The notes: generated by a model from the letters alone, not told the origin. A stretch of 64,000 bases of DNA from Seriola aureovittata (GCF_021018895.1 NC_079378.1:12177001-12241000), one strand, 5' to 3'. Shown: positions 45,355 to 57,364, counted from the first letter of the stretch. Numbers and translations are program-made.

Positions 45355-45470
45355 CTGTCCCTCCTTGTAGGTCATTGGGTTGCCCTTCAGCAAGGCACTT
45401 GATGACTGAATAATTCCAGTACAGCTGCTCTGCCAACACTACATGACTGTGGTCAAATTAATGTCCCAGG
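45355..45470 (+). repeat. Dispersed fish repeat fragment ('cccttcagcaaggcactt')
   Basis: 'gggttgcccttcagcaaggc', 'acttgatgactgaataattc' and 'cagtacagctgctctgcc' follow a widespread motif with consensus like 'gggttgccctTGAGCAAGGCACTTAACCCC'. A weaker relative is at 1610-1745. Confidence 0.55.
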
Positions 45471-46489
45471 TGAGAAGAAATGAATGTAATACAGGACGAA
45501 GCTGAAAAAGGATGCACGATCAGCAAAATCCTCCTTGAGATAAATTAAGGTTAAAGAAATAGTGCAGAGGGCAGCCAAAACACGTGAACGGGGCTATAGT
45601 GCCTGACATCCTCAAGATCCAGTCTGAGAAAAAGAAACGATTCAGCCTAAGCAATTCCTAAGCTTTAACATATGAGTTATTTGGCATCAGTACAGTCAGG
45701 TTGTAGTATTGGGAGTCTGATCCAAATGAGTGTTTTTGCTATGGATGAAGTCATATCACAATGTGAAGCACAGGAACAGATTTGATGGTTTTAATTACCG
45801 GTCTTTAATTTTCTCTCTGTAAAAACAGGTCACAAAACATGATATGAGAAAAAAAAAGACAATTTAGATCTTAGTTGTTCTGCTGCTTACATCCATTACT
45901 GTAAGTATTACTCCATGTAATCTGACAGTATCTTTTCATAGAGATTCAAACAGTCTAATAATAGCCATTACCGAGTCAAAATATTGGAGAACAATAATAG
46001 GAAACTATGATTTCATCTGTGCCAATGTCTTTTCTTTTTTTATCACTATTGTAAAAGAGAAGGCCAATAATGTTCTTCTTCTGCTGCCCTATTACTCTTT
46101 GTTGCAAGTCAATTTCACTCTAAATCAAACCACTCTACCTGTTTTTTTTTTCTGTGGAGAAAGAGGCAGATATTAAAATGTTCATATCAGTGAGGCCAAA
46201 CGATAAAGTTTTGATTTTCTTGTCAGCGATGAGCACATCTTGTTTTCATTTGGTACTTAAAGGTGAAACTGATTGATTTTCTGTCCTGTTTGCCATTCTC
46301 TCCCCACACCATTTACATTACACTTGAATGACTGAAACAATAACCCCGAATAGTCTCCTCTCTTTTTCTCTCTCCCTGTCTTTCTTTCTTTCTACCTTCA
46401 TTTTTTGCGCCTAATAAAGCTCTTGCCTTCAAGGCTCCCTTTTTTTGTTTTACCACTAGCCTATTACCTGCTTTCAGACTACTCAGATA
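45471..46489. other. Unique sequence, no gene seen
   Basis: A T-run lies near 46142-46151. The piece 46155-46330 is repeat-free and could be conserved, but I do not single it out. Confidence 0.45.
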
Positions 46490-46860
46490 TTACCAAAAGG
46501 AAAATGGCAATGCAAATGATGTATAGACAGGATGAAATGAAGAATGAAATAGCTTAGAAGTGACTGGAGAAGATGGGATTAAAGACATAGTGAGTATGGG
46601 AGAGGGAGACAGAAAGAACAAGAAAAACGGAGCAAAAGAATGAGAGAATGAGAGAAAGAGAGAAAGACGGCATAAAAGAGAAGAAGGACGAATGATGGAG
46701 GGAAGAGAGACTCCTCCCCAGGTTAATAGAAAGACTCCGGTGTAAATGAGTGCACAGCACCAGGGCAGGTATCTGAAAACGAGAGGAACGGGGAAAAGAA
46801 AAGAAAAAGGGAGATGAATCAATGTAACAAACAGGGTGAAGGAAGGAGCCATGAACTATT
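46490..46860 (+). repeat. Polypurine tract (plus strand), about 370 bases
   Basis: Strong A/G bias with many GAGA and GAAAG blocks. The overlapping minus-strand frames (46490-46852 and 46554-46760), rich in S, F, L and P, are the translation of this tract and not genes. Confidence 0.75.
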
Positions 46861-47340
46861 AATGAGAACCCATTTTGCCTGATGGGGGGAGAGACGGGCT
46901 AGAAAGGTCAGAGAATTGCCAGGCTGAGGTGGTTTGCTGCAGAAACACACCAGAACACTGATGAGCGTCGTATCAGAGGGAACATTGACCAGACTGGCCT
47001 GCGGCATATCTGAGCTAGCACTGTGCAGAAATGATGTCTTCGAGAGGCGACATGGGCGACGGGCGCGGAGGGACGGAGGTGTGCAAGGACATATGGGTCA
47101 ATGCAGCAGCAAACAGCAGACTCTTGGTGCTGTAGTCGGCTCTTTATCCGGTGCTGTGATTGAAAAGATTCTCCATCTTAGAGTTGTCATGTGTAGCTCT
47201 TTGAAACAGATGAATCAACTCCACATCTGACAAATTATAATTAACTTTCGTAAGAACAATGAAATGAAATGACAATGTGAAAACCATGTGACAATGTGCA
47301 AGGGAGAATCATCACCCAAATCTGTAGTTCCCCTCGGCTT
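46861..47340. other. Unique sequence, no gene accepted
   Basis: A plus-strand open frame of 98 codons (46934-47230) contains an internal ATG at about 47094 that would start MGQCSSKQQ, a pattern typical of N-myristoylated proteins, but no wider similarity, splice sites or codon bias support it. The surroundings look non-coding. Confidence 0.4.
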
Positions 47341-47650
47341 TATACCAAGTTTCAGGTTATTGTTTAGGCGTCGGGTGAACACTCGCTGGTTTCCGACAAG
47401 TCCTCCAATCTAAACCCAACCCCTCAGATATGACCCAGTGGCAGATATACCAGACATTAATCGCCATGGTAACATGGTAATGTTCATGGTAATGAACTCG
47501 TGGTTAAGGTTGTGGAATGGTCATGGATACTCCTTTGCTCCCGTCATAATTACTACAACCGCTAGAGGTCACCTAAACAATGAAATGCAACTGTTCGTAG
47601 CTGCTCGTACATTGTGTCATTATCAGCTGCAGCAGCTAGCTAATTTCTGC
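47341..47650 (+). repeat. Family A-related repeat copy
   Basis: 'tcgtggttaaggttgtgg' with 'aatggtcatgg', and 'accgctagaggtcacctaaa' are typical phrases of this group of fish repeats. Weakly conserved; boundaries approximate. Confidence 0.45.
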
Positions 47651-47839
47651 AAACAACTCATATAATGTAATGTAATCTGCGACCAGATTATTTAGTTTTT
47701 TTTATTTACATAATAAGGAAATGTTGTTAGGTTCAGTATCAACATTTTTGCGACTTACCAAATCCATAAACTATCAGTAAAATCAGACAATATATTTGTT
47801 ATGATATGTTTAACTTCCTTAAAGATCACCATTTCTTTC

Positions 47840-48065
47840 AAAAAAGCTTTTGGTGTCTAAACCTAACCACAGACAGGACTTTGACTTTATACACCCACCA
47901 TCCACCTCGACCACTTCCTGGAGACTATGGTGCAGCATTAATATGGCACCTAATTCATACAAAAAAACAAAAAAACAAAAGGCCAAAAAAAATGTTGCCC
48001 CATTGATTACATTTGTCACCACAACAAAACAGTTTAGAAATATGCTACTGTTGGTGGACATTACG
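47840..48065 (+). repeat. Family A-related repeat copy
   Basis: 'ttggtgtctaaacctaacca', 'acccaccatccacctcgacc', 'acttcctggagactatggtg' and 'tgttgccccattgattac' correspond in order to the second half of the copies at 29144-29580 and 57365-57673. The A-rich part 47958-47993 has grown in the place of the 'cattcaaaaa' phrase. Confidence 0.58.
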
Positions 48066-49040
48066 AGCCATGGTGAGGTGATAGGGAAATACAGCACTTC
48101 AAGATGACCTGAAATTAATTTATGTTTATTTATTATAATATGTGAATATCTTTCTGTCTTTTAGACCAGAATAAATCAATTTTTGGATACTTTAATTTGT
48201 GCAAGCAGCCTCTGTGCAAGCCTTGGCCCTTTTAGCTGATGAACAATTGAGAGTCAGTGTTGCTAGGAGACGCACTGTCAACTTCTGTGGTGCTCTACTG
48301 ACTGGAGACTGTGATGTAGCCGACAAACATTGATAATGGGACTTTGTTTGTTTATTCTACAATAAAACATTCTGTTAGTTGTCATTACAAATTTAAGACA
48401 TCTGTTCCATCACAGCATTCAAAATTTAGGAGGACCCATTGTTACTCCACTCGGAAAGCGTAAACAAGATTGTTACTGTGACTACAGCTGCTGTCCTTGG
48501 TGAGCAAGCAAGCTACTAACCAAAGATGAATACTCAAAGACAGATCCTTAGTGGGAAACTTCTCTGTTGACAGTTTTGTCAGGGATGGTCTTGTTTGTTA
48601 AAAGTAATCATTTTAGTCAGGTATTGAGGCTGTCCTCTCAAGAAAAACATCAGCATCAGTTGTTTCAGCAAACGCCCAAAAACAAAGGTGTCCTGCAATC
48701 ACAGGAAGTGAGAATCTTGTTCATTGGGAGCAAAGGAGGAAATAGTGTGACGCTCTTATAAAGTCTACAAAAGGAAAAAGTTGCCAAGGATGGATGAGTC
48801 AACAAAATGCTGAAGATACTATATTACCTACTGACAATCAAAGCTTCCTTTAACAATGACCAAACATCAACTATTGCAGTGTCAGGCAAGAAAACAGTTT
48901 TATTTTTTGCAACAGCCTTGACAAATGATGCCATCCTTCCATCCTCATACCTGTGTCAAAGAGCTACACACAAGATGGAGAACCCTTTCCTCTCAGCACC
49001 TCTTCCACATCCCCACACTCTCACTTGACGGTCGCTGCAC
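48066..49040. other. Unique sequence, no gene seen
   Basis: Open frames at 48567-48761 and 48807-49028 have no known domain. Nothing else stands out. Confidence 0.5.
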
Positions 49041-50460
49041 TGAGAAATGGGCTGTCTCCTTTTTTGGTGGAGTAATCCTTTGACCTAAAAGCTCCTGTGC
49101 TGCATTTCATGTGTCGGCCTTTGATTAAAATCTGCTAGACAGACTTAAATAATAATGAACGTTTCTCCCATTCATTAATGTGGAGGTAAAAAAAACACTA
49201 CTGTATGACCACAGTAAGATGAATGCTACTCTTATTCCCTGGAGCAGATAGATTTATTTTGTTCATTGTGATTTTATGAAAGTTGTGTGACAATATTGAA
49301 TATGTGAATGTGCAAATCAACTGTTTGTGTCCGTATCTAAATTTAATCTGGCGGACGTTCTTTCGTTTAGAGATTCCTCCTGTCGCTTGAGGGCATTGAT
49401 AACATTAAATCATTTAGCACTTTTCTGTACAAACCAGGGGGCCTTAAAGGATTCTTCTCAGTGGCACCCCTTGAAAGAAACTAGCAGTTCGTTGTGCCAT
49501 GCAATTAAAAGCGGAGATGAAAAAATCTGTAAGGGGGTTCAACCTGTAAGTGAGGTATCTCTTGGGTTTGAAGGCGTTTCATATCCTCTGGCCACGTGTC
49601 TTTGTTCATTCAAAGCCTGATAGAAATCTTGTCAATTAAACATTTTTGCGACAGCTGAAAAAAAGTTTAATCTTTTGCCCTTGCTCTGGTTCTTATGTTC
49701 AGAGGAGACTGTTTAAAAATACCCCGATGTAAAAGCTCACATTTGAATAGATACTTGAGATAAGATCGGGGGAAGGATTGAAAGGATTATACGTCTTTAT
49801 CCGAGCCTGTTTTTATTGATGGAAACAGAGTAGAGAAAAGTGGCTAAAGGAGGATACCCTTCTCCTTCCTTCCTTCTCATCGGAGAGAGTAGAAGAGAAA
49901 TGAGTGGCAGAATGCTGCCGCAGGTCTGTCTGAAAAATGAAATAATGTGATTGTCTCGTTGGCGGGGAGCTAAAGGACTTGCGCTGAATGGGAAATCCTG
50001 TTGTCGGGCCAAGTGAAAAAGAAAGCTTTTAAAAACATATTATCCCGAATAATGGATCCGCCCAGGGCGATGTGTGATACATGACAAGGATTGCACAGAC
50101 TTGAAAGATATCACAGCCTTTCTCTATGCGGGTGAAATGTAAAGGAATCACACTCCAATTCTCTCCTCCCAGTCCTCTCATATTCAATAAGCCCACTTTT
50201 GGCGAATGAGATGTGAAATTGCCTGCTATCCATATGTGGCCCCTTGGTATTAGGCATTTTCAGATCTCTCTGAATTGGATTGTTCCACCATTCATTTTCG
50301 GCCCTTGAGTTAATGACCATTATGAATGCAGAGCTAGTCAGGCAGTGACCATGACTCCAGAGGTGTTTAATAGGCCTGCAGGGAGAGCCAGGTAAGTAAT
50401 CCAAACCTAGCCATGTGAAAGAAAGGACATTGTTTGATAATTTAGGAGCTTTTCAGAGAG
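49041..50460. other. Strongest candidate conserved non-coding cluster
   Basis: About 1.4 kb without a single transposon end or microsatellite, with intermediate GC and many unique phrases: 'gataacattaaatcatttag', 'gggggccttaaaggattctt', 'cttggtattaggcattttca', 'gagttaatgaccattatgaa', 'gaggtgtttaataggcctgc'. Open frames in three directions are short and unrelated to known proteins. The contrast with the repeat-rich flanks suggests selection against insertions, as in developmental regulatory clusters. Confidence 0.5.
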
Positions 50461-50811
50461 GGAGGAGAGGGGCTGAGCAGATGAGGAGTGAGGGAAAGAT
50501 GGGCTAAGGAAGTGGAGAAGGCAACTTTGCCAGGAGTGTAGTTTTTGGAAAGAAACTGAAATATTTAAAAAAGAAATACTGAATTATTTGTTGAAGTATT
50601 TGTTGAGTAATGGTTTTCTCTTCTAAAATATATTTTTATTTTTGGAATAGTGTATTTGTTCTCCCAAAAAGAACGACGGTATCAATCAAGTGGCAGGTAG
50701 GTGAGAGGTGAGGGTGAGTGGATGGGTCACCAAAACATCAGAGATTAACATGGGAGACAGCTTTTCCAACTGACAGTCGATGTTGGCTGGTTTCAAATGT
50801 GACCCATGACA
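50461..50811. other. Unique sequence, no gene seen
   Basis: Short purine-rich piece at 50455-50520; otherwise plain. Confidence 0.5.
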
Positions 50812-50960
50812 ATTGTAGCCGAACCATGCGGTCATTAGTGTTACCATAGCGACAAAGGTCCCTTAACCCTAAATGAAGTAGAAAGATTAAATCACAAGCT
50901 TTTCTCAACCTTACCAAGTCATTTTTGTTGGCACAGATATATGTTGTTGTGCCAACAGGG
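50812..50960 (-). repeat. Family A-like scrap ending in a perfect hairpin
   Basis: 'ccttaaccctaaatgaag' and 'ctcaaccttaccaagtc' are family A-like in inverted orientation. TGTTGGCACA (50926-50935) and TGTGCCAACA (50948-50957) form a perfect 10-bp stem with a 12-base loop. Confidence 0.5.
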
Positions 50961-51164
50961 ACATCAGGCAAGAAAGTGTCTCTCTGATGCTCTAGAAGGC
51001 AAAAGACACATTTTTGGTAATTAATGTGGAGGACGTGTTGGATCTAAAATGTGATGTGGTTCACCAACAAAAGCCGGTGAGTTCATGTGCTTCCATTCAG
51101 CAGGTAAAGATACAGTAAATCCCTCTGTACCTAAAGGTAGGAAAAATAATCAGTTTTATGATGT

Positions 51165-51560
51165 GACAACACAATGGTAAAGGTTTGGTTATAGGTTTCA
51201 GGGAAAGATGATAATGTGGATCAAAATAAGTACTTTAAGGTTAGGGAAAGGTTATGGAAGATGCTGTCGTTATTCTTGCGATGATAGTCTCTTTCTTCTG
51301 TTAAGTTTTTCATGGCTCTGAATTGTTTTCAATCTTGTTTTTCCCAGCTACTTCTATATGAATTGTGTTCAGTAAATGAATAATTGATGCAGTACATGTT
51401 ACAGATACAACCCTCTTTGCTTTATTCGTCCACCTTTAAGACCCAACCAGCTCCTGCAGCCATTAATAAATGTAACGCTTCATCCATTCAAAAAATATGT
51501 TGCCTCTGAACACAATCCAGCCAGCAAATATGTTTCCCATAAAACATATTCGTTGTTGCA
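51165..51560 (+). repeat. Dispersed repeat family A, long copy
   Basis: Starts with 'ggtaaaggtttggttatagg' and 'agggaaagatgataatg' and ends with 'tccacctttaagaccc', 'gcttcatccattcaaaaaat' and 'gttgcctctgaacacaatcc'. Same order and strand as 29144-29580. Non-coding. Confidence 0.65.
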
Positions 51561-51960
51561 GTTTAGTACATAATAGCTAGGAGAAAGGGTTGTGAAGTCA
51601 GAACACTACGCTTTTGTACACAGCCTCGATTCATCATGTGGTTAAGACACATACCATATTCAATTAAACTAAAGGATTTTTGGTTTGGTCAGAAGTGAAG
51701 ATCTGTGGCTTTTCTCCGAGTTATATCCTTGGAAATGGGAAATGTTTGTGTTTTGAACTGCTGGTCAGACAAAATCACCTCGGGCTCTCAGAGCTTATGA
51801 AGGAAGTTTTCACTATTTGACATTCTATAGACTGACTGATTAATCAATTAATACAAAAAGTAGTCAATATTGATAGATAATGAAAATAATAATAATGTAA
51901 TAAAAGGTTTTGCAAGGGCAGACCTTTCAACTCATATCCTCTATTTAAAGGCCAAAACAA
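51561..51960. other. Unique sequence, no gene seen
   Basis: Nothing stands out. Confidence 0.5.
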
Positions 51961-52740
51961 ATCTCTTCCCAATATCACTTCTGTTTGCATCTTCATCCAC
52001 AATGGTCATTAAAATAAAATGACTTCTCGGTCTTACAGTTATGCATTCAGGACAGTATGTGCGTGGGATCATCAACCTTCCTAATTGCAGTTATTGTAAA
52101 TATTTCTACTCTTTTTGAAAGCACTATCCTCTGGTGTCTGTTAGTATGGCTCTGCGTGCTCAAAAAAATATCACAGTCCTTACAAATTTAAGGCTTTCAA
52201 AGTTCTGTCCTAAGAGAAAATATGCCCGTGATTGTAGTCACTGAAAAGGATTCGTGCAAAAACTTGCAATCAGCAAACCTCAGAGCAAAGAGGACGAGGG
52301 GAAACAGTTAATGGATAAATTAAACTGAGGCAGCTGACAAACGAACAGCTGCAGAAAAAAAAAAAACCATCAGGGACTAAGATAAGAAAATGTGCATTTA
52401 TAAGATGAAATTAATGAAATGTTTATGTGTGTTGGGCTTAATATGGACAGAGAGGGATAATAATTCATTCTGTTGCCTCGGGCTTGCCTCCACATAAACA
52501 AGACAATAAAAAAGAAGGATATGAAAATGAAATTAGCCTCTTTCCTTGTTGACCACGCTTGAAATGAAAGCAGGCGGTTACCCCGATTCATATATGCTTA
52601 AGAAATAAACACTTGCACAAGCACAACTCCCTTATGTAATTAAACTGGCAAAGAATAATCAGCATTGCCATGTTTGCAAAAACTATTCGGGAATAATGCA
52701 CATGGAAAATAAATGAAAAGCTCTTGTCTAGCTCTCCAGC
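51961..52740. other. Candidate conserved non-coding cluster
   Basis: About 780 bases of unique AT-rich sequence, interrupted only by an A-run near 52355. Phrases such as 'cttcctaattgcagttattg', 'ggataataattcattctg', 'ccttatgtaattaaactggc' and 'gaataatcagcattgccatg' are typical of homeodomain- and Sox-rich enhancers. No gene. Confidence 0.45.
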
Positions 52741-53924
52741 ACTTCCTCCGTGTCTGCTGCATATTTCATTTTCACACACCAATAACACACAGTGTGCCCT
52801 CCCTTGCAATTTGGTTACATCCCAGTTATGCTGTGATGTGTTCATTATGTCTGTTTATGTGAGCGGATGCATCTATTTACAGTACCTAAGTGTTTTCCTA
52901 TGCATCAGTGTGCCGTTCAAGACGGAGCTGCAGCGGCTCGTGGGACGTGGGACACTGCAGTCGTCGACGAGTCTTATTTGAGTTTGAGTGAGTTAAATTC
53001 CTGCTGGAGGTGCTGGTATTTATCTGTCAGCGTGACCACACAGCTTGCTCTAGTATTCCACGCAGCTCGGCAGATTGATTCGCCTCAGTCCTGCTCCGCT
53101 TTGGCAGATTCTCAAACTGCATTGATTGGGACAAACAAATCCATTTTTATGCATTTCTAAAAAGTTGATTCAGGTGCATCATTTAAATTCAACAGAGGGA
53201 GACTGCCATCTGGTCATAGCTTCCAAGTTATATAATGACTTTTTTTCCCCCTCTAGTTTTCAACCACTTTATGTGCTATATTACTGCTAGCACTTAGAAA
53301 TAAGGAAGATAGTATCAAAGCTTGTTTGCTCCTTTTAGTGCCATATGGTGAATGTCTTTTATGACCTTAGTGCGGACAGTAAGTTTGATGCTAATGGTTC
53401 TTATGTAACCTGCAGTTATTAATGCGCTTTACTTGAAATGCTGAACTTAAGTTACAACGTGGAGGAAGAGGAGAGTTTTCGCCAGACATGGACAATCTGT
53501 CCAAAATGATCAGTCAGGCAACGACACAGTGAAGCAGCAAAGCAGACATACGATCTCAAGTGTGGAGTGTGGATCTGAAAATACTGGAGTTAATCAGAGA
53601 TTAACGTTTTTTGTAAAATGCACAGACAACTGAAGCCACAATCTTCAGCACACAGGGTGACAGACCCTGTTGCCTATAGGCCTCCCTACTGTCTCAAGCT
53701 GAGGCTCATCGGGGAGAATCATCTTCATGTGGTGAGTCTGCCGCTAAGTCGTGCAGGTTAATGTCACATTCACGATACGTGGGAGTTTCTGACTTTTTAT
53801 GTTCGTGTCAACATCCAAGTTCCAAAATACATTTTTCACGGCAAACATTTTGACATGTCAAGGCAGGAAAAGCACAGGTATAAATAATAGCCTTAATGAG
53901 GGCTGTACACCATTTAGGTGAGCC
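52741..53924. other. Unique sequence, no gene seen
   Basis: Open frames at 52724-53160 overlap in two phases and show no domain. Ordinary sequence. Confidence 0.5.
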
Positions 53925-54005
53925 AGCTCCAGGGTTTGGTGTTGTACATGCTCACTCACTGGACAGGCTTTCAGGGACACTTAATGGACTAGAGCCATCA
54001 TTTAC
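53925..54005 (+). repeat. Dispersed repeat C, copy 2
   Basis: Second copy of the element described at 37037-37125, same orientation, about equally decayed. Confidence 0.6.
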
Positions 54006-54679
54006 GTTAGTACTTCCATCTGTGATTTTCCTACTGTGATGAATGTCTGCTGTGACAAAAGGTCTGCCATGCTGGCTAACTCTTATTTTTCTGAAAGCAA
54101 ACAGATTAACCTCATGTCAGCCCAAGTTTCTTCTTTCAAGGTAAATTTATGGACGTTGCCTGGTGTTATGTTTAAGGTTGTTTTATACTTCAGGTAAATC
54201 TTGAAAATGACAAATTATGTGTGGTCTCTTTTGGGCTAGTGGGATTCTGAGTGTAATTTGTTTGTTAAATTTGCCAAACAAACTTAAGACTTTACATAAT
54301 ACCAGAGGGAAAGAGGCCGACTGACTGACTCCAGCTTATATAGCTCAGCAGCCAGTCAGACCAGTTGTGCAGATTTCTTCCTGTTGAGCCTCGACTCCGC
54401 CTCCCAGGCTCCCACAGGGGAGGCAATACAAGCTCTGAAGTCCACAACTTGAAAGCCACTGCAATGCTCCATTTTGTTTAAGGGTCACCATTAAAATAAA
54501 TCGGTCACATTCAGAGTTGTCAAAAACTTAATCAGCACCATATTTATTGACTTAAAATAAGAGTGTTTAATTTCAGAGGGAAAATGTCAGCCTTTGGTAT
54601 TAAAATTTATGTTGTCATATATACCTGTCTTCGCCGTCTTTCGTGTTGTGCCTTCCTCCTCTGTTTCCATTCGGGAAAA
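54006..54679. other. Unique sequence, no gene seen
   Basis: Plain sequence. Confidence 0.5.
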
Positions 54680-55130
54680 CAATTAGAGGGAATTAAGTGG
54701 CTGAGAGAGATACTGGTTGATTGAGTCAGGATTAATGAGCAGAAGGAAGGATAAATAGAAAAACAAAGAGCGATGAACAACACAAGAAGGTGCCATGGGG
54801 AAACTGGCTGAGAGAAACAACTGATAGATAAGAAGAAAAGACAGAGGGGGGTTACACAGGAGAGGAGACACAACACAAAGGGAAGTGAGGATGCAGAACA
54901 GCCAGAGACGAGGGAGGTGAAGGGGAGAAAAGAAGGGGCAGGGATGGAAAGAGAGATGCAGACTGATAAAGGGCATGAGAAACCAAAAGAGGAATGACAG
55001 CAGGGAAGAAAGGTACTGTGGAGACAGAAAGTAAAGGAGTGTGAAAGTCTGGCAGAGAGTAAAGTGAGTGAAATGAGAGCAGATGCATGTTACACAGAGA
55101 GGGGGGGAGAGAGAGACTGGGGTCACCATC
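54680..55130 (+). repeat. Polypurine tract (plus strand), about 450 bases
   Basis: A/G-rich throughout. The long minus-strand frame 54683-55372 (229 codons, the longest in the window) runs through this tract and the adjoining microsatellite; its L/F/S/P-rich and (ER)n protein shows it is not a gene. Confidence 0.78.
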
Positions 55131-55242
55131 CCTCCCAGTTTGAGAGAACCATTAACGGTGTCTGCCTCAGATTTCTGCCCATTCCTATTACCGTCACAGC
55201 TGGATGCATCGAAGTGTGAGACCTGGCTTACTCTGAGCAGAC

Positions 55243-55300
55243 GTTCTCGTTCTCGTTCTCTCTCTCTCTCGTTCTCTCTCTCTCTCGTTCTCTCTCTCGT

Positions 55301-55348
<48 letters not shown>
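55243..55348 (+). repeat. Compound (TC)n microsatellite with spaced GTTC, then (CA)n
   Basis: TC blocks of varied length are separated by 'cgttc' at seven places (higher-order form CGTTC(TC)n), then pass into about 24 bases of CA repeat. Confidence 0.96.
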
Positions 55349-55833
55349 TATTACGTACGAAAACATGCACACAGAATATAGAATAGAGTATAGCCTTATA
55401 ATGCTTATGCCTTACTCTTCCCCAGCTGGGTTCAAACCCGGGTTAGCTGCTGACTCCAGTGCTGATCACTACCATCCTGCTCTGTCAAGCATGATGACTT
55501 ATTGACAAGACAGAAAAACAAATGAAAACATCTTTAAAAAAAGAGGGAAAGAGCAGAGTCTACCCTCAAAGCAAGTGTAGTGAGACTGGTGGTGGTGTTT
55601 CACGTGAGCAACTGCCTTATGAATGATTCGTGAGCGCTCAATTATTGACAAGGCTTCAGCGATCTGATGAGGCGCTGGAGCCACTCTGTCGGACGGTTGG
55701 GTGGTGGGTTTGGAAGGTTTCCAGCAACCAGACGGAAACTTTTGCATGTGTGATGCCGGTACACGCACAAATGTTTCCCCTTGCCGTGGCTGATGCATGA
55801 CGAGATCACAGCTGGTAATAGGATGTGATGAAA
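55349..55833. other. Unique sequence, no gene seen
   Basis: Nothing stands out. Open frames here derive partly from the neighbouring repeats. Confidence 0.5.
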
Positions 55834-55867
55834 GTGTGTGTGTGTGTGTGTGTGTGTCTGTGTGTGT
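55834..55867 (+). repeat. (TG)n microsatellite
   Basis: TG repeat of about 25 bases, interrupted once, then a further short TG run. Confidence 0.95.
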
Positions 55868-55919
55868 CTAAACCAACTACTCCAGGGTCTAGAATATAGC
55901 TCAAGGCGAAGGGATTGTA

Positions 55920-56170
55920 TCACTCTACTAAATGTGATTAATTAAAGAAGTTCTTTGCATATAATTAGCATCAAGATGTGTGTGCATGAAGATCATTATA
56001 ACCATGCTGTGCCTCAGCTGTTCTACATAAAGTTGTCTAATTGGTTTACATCATTACCTGTGGGTTTAAACTCTCTGCCCCATATATCTGTAAAGTATGA
56101 ATTCTATTCATAAATAAAATAAGGTGTCTCTGTTCAATACCTTCGAGGGCTTTTATTCTATTTGCGGACT
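55920..56170. other. Candidate conserved non-coding element
   Basis: Unique sequence with 'aatgtgattaattaaagaag', 'ctttgcatataattagcatc' and 'gttgtctaattggtttacat', that is, dense homeodomain, POU-like and CCAAT-like (reverse) cores in 130 bases. No repeats. Confidence 0.45.
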
Positions 56171-56269
56171 TTGATGTTTCCACTACCATTGTGAAGGGTC
56201 TTTATTAGATCAACAGCTGTAACAAGAGCTCCCTCGGGTTCCCCTCTGCTGTTTAAAGAGGTTTGAATG

Positions 56270-56520
56270 CCGGGGTGAAACGAGGGAGGGCTGAGAAACA
56301 GAGAAGGGAAGATGAAAGGGAGATGAAGAAGAAAAAGAAAAGTGAAAGCAGTAAGAAAGACATAAGTTTTAGCTGCTAAATGCCAAATGCCCAATAAAGG
56401 AGGGGAGAGACGGAATGAGAGGAGTGAAATTAGGAGAGGGCTAGAGAGTGAGAAGACAGGTAGGGAAATGTTGAAGGGCAGGGGGCAGAGGGAGCAGGCG
56501 AGGAAAGCAACAAACACAGC
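56270..56520 (+). repeat. Polypurine tract (plus strand), about 250 bases
   Basis: A/G-rich. The minus-strand frame 56158-56517 and the plus-strand frame 56387-56593 (R/E/G-rich) are produced by it. Confidence 0.72.
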
Positions 56521-57364
56521 AGCTCACTCCTTCCCTTTGCCCTCAACCTTGACCTCCACCCCTTCACGCTTGACCACACGTGCAACAAAGTGACATCCCA
56601 CTTTAAAAACTGCCAGTGACTGCTAGACCTGAGGACTATTCAGAGCAGTTTGTAAATGCTACAGCTTAAAAAAAAAGAAGAGGAAGAAGAAAAACATCCA
56701 TTGCAATTTCGTCTATTACGTACTGCAAGCAGGTTTCAATTATGCAGTGTGTTAACTGGAAAAGTAACTAGATGAAACACTTTTCAGTCTTCAGTTACAG
56801 GTATGATTAGAAATATGAAAAAAGCTCATTATTATTATAAGCCGTCTATATTTTGTGTCATTAAATAACACCATGTAATAGAGAGAGAAGAAAAGAACAG
56901 CAAACAGCAAAAACAATGAGTCAAATGTCACAGCCTACATTTTATAAAATGATTTGATAAATGATTAACACAATCAACAATCGTTTTAGTTGCTCTCATT
57001 TTCTCTATTTTCCATCTGACAAGGCAAATGTCTACTTTTTTGTTAAATGATTAATACTGCACAACATGCCGGGCTTGTTTGGTAATTAACACAAATGACA
57101 TTTTTCTTTTCTTTCTCTAAAGAACTTCATTCTGTCAACCTTGCTTGAACTTGGTGCAAATTTGCCGTTTTCCCCATCAAAATAACCAACCATTGTTTTC
57201 TAGAATCTGTCTAGAAATCTAGACATAGACAACAAAACGAGAGAAAATAGGAGACAGTAATACAACAACTACAACAACAGCTGACGATCCAGTCCACTCT
57301 GGACAACCGTGTCTCTTACGAAATTATGTTCATAAACAGCTTCACTTTTTTTTTTCAAACTACG
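56521..57364. other. AT-rich unique sequence, no gene seen
   Basis: Plain AT-rich sequence with a T-run near 57346. Confidence 0.5.

Noticed and set aside
46490..46852. 120-codon minus-strand open frame rich in F, L, S and P
   Set aside because: Translation of a polypurine tract.
54683..55372. 229-codon minus-strand open frame, the longest in the window
   Set aside because: It runs through a polypurine tract and a TC/CA microsatellite. The protein is (ER)n and L/F/S/P-rich low complexity, with no domain.
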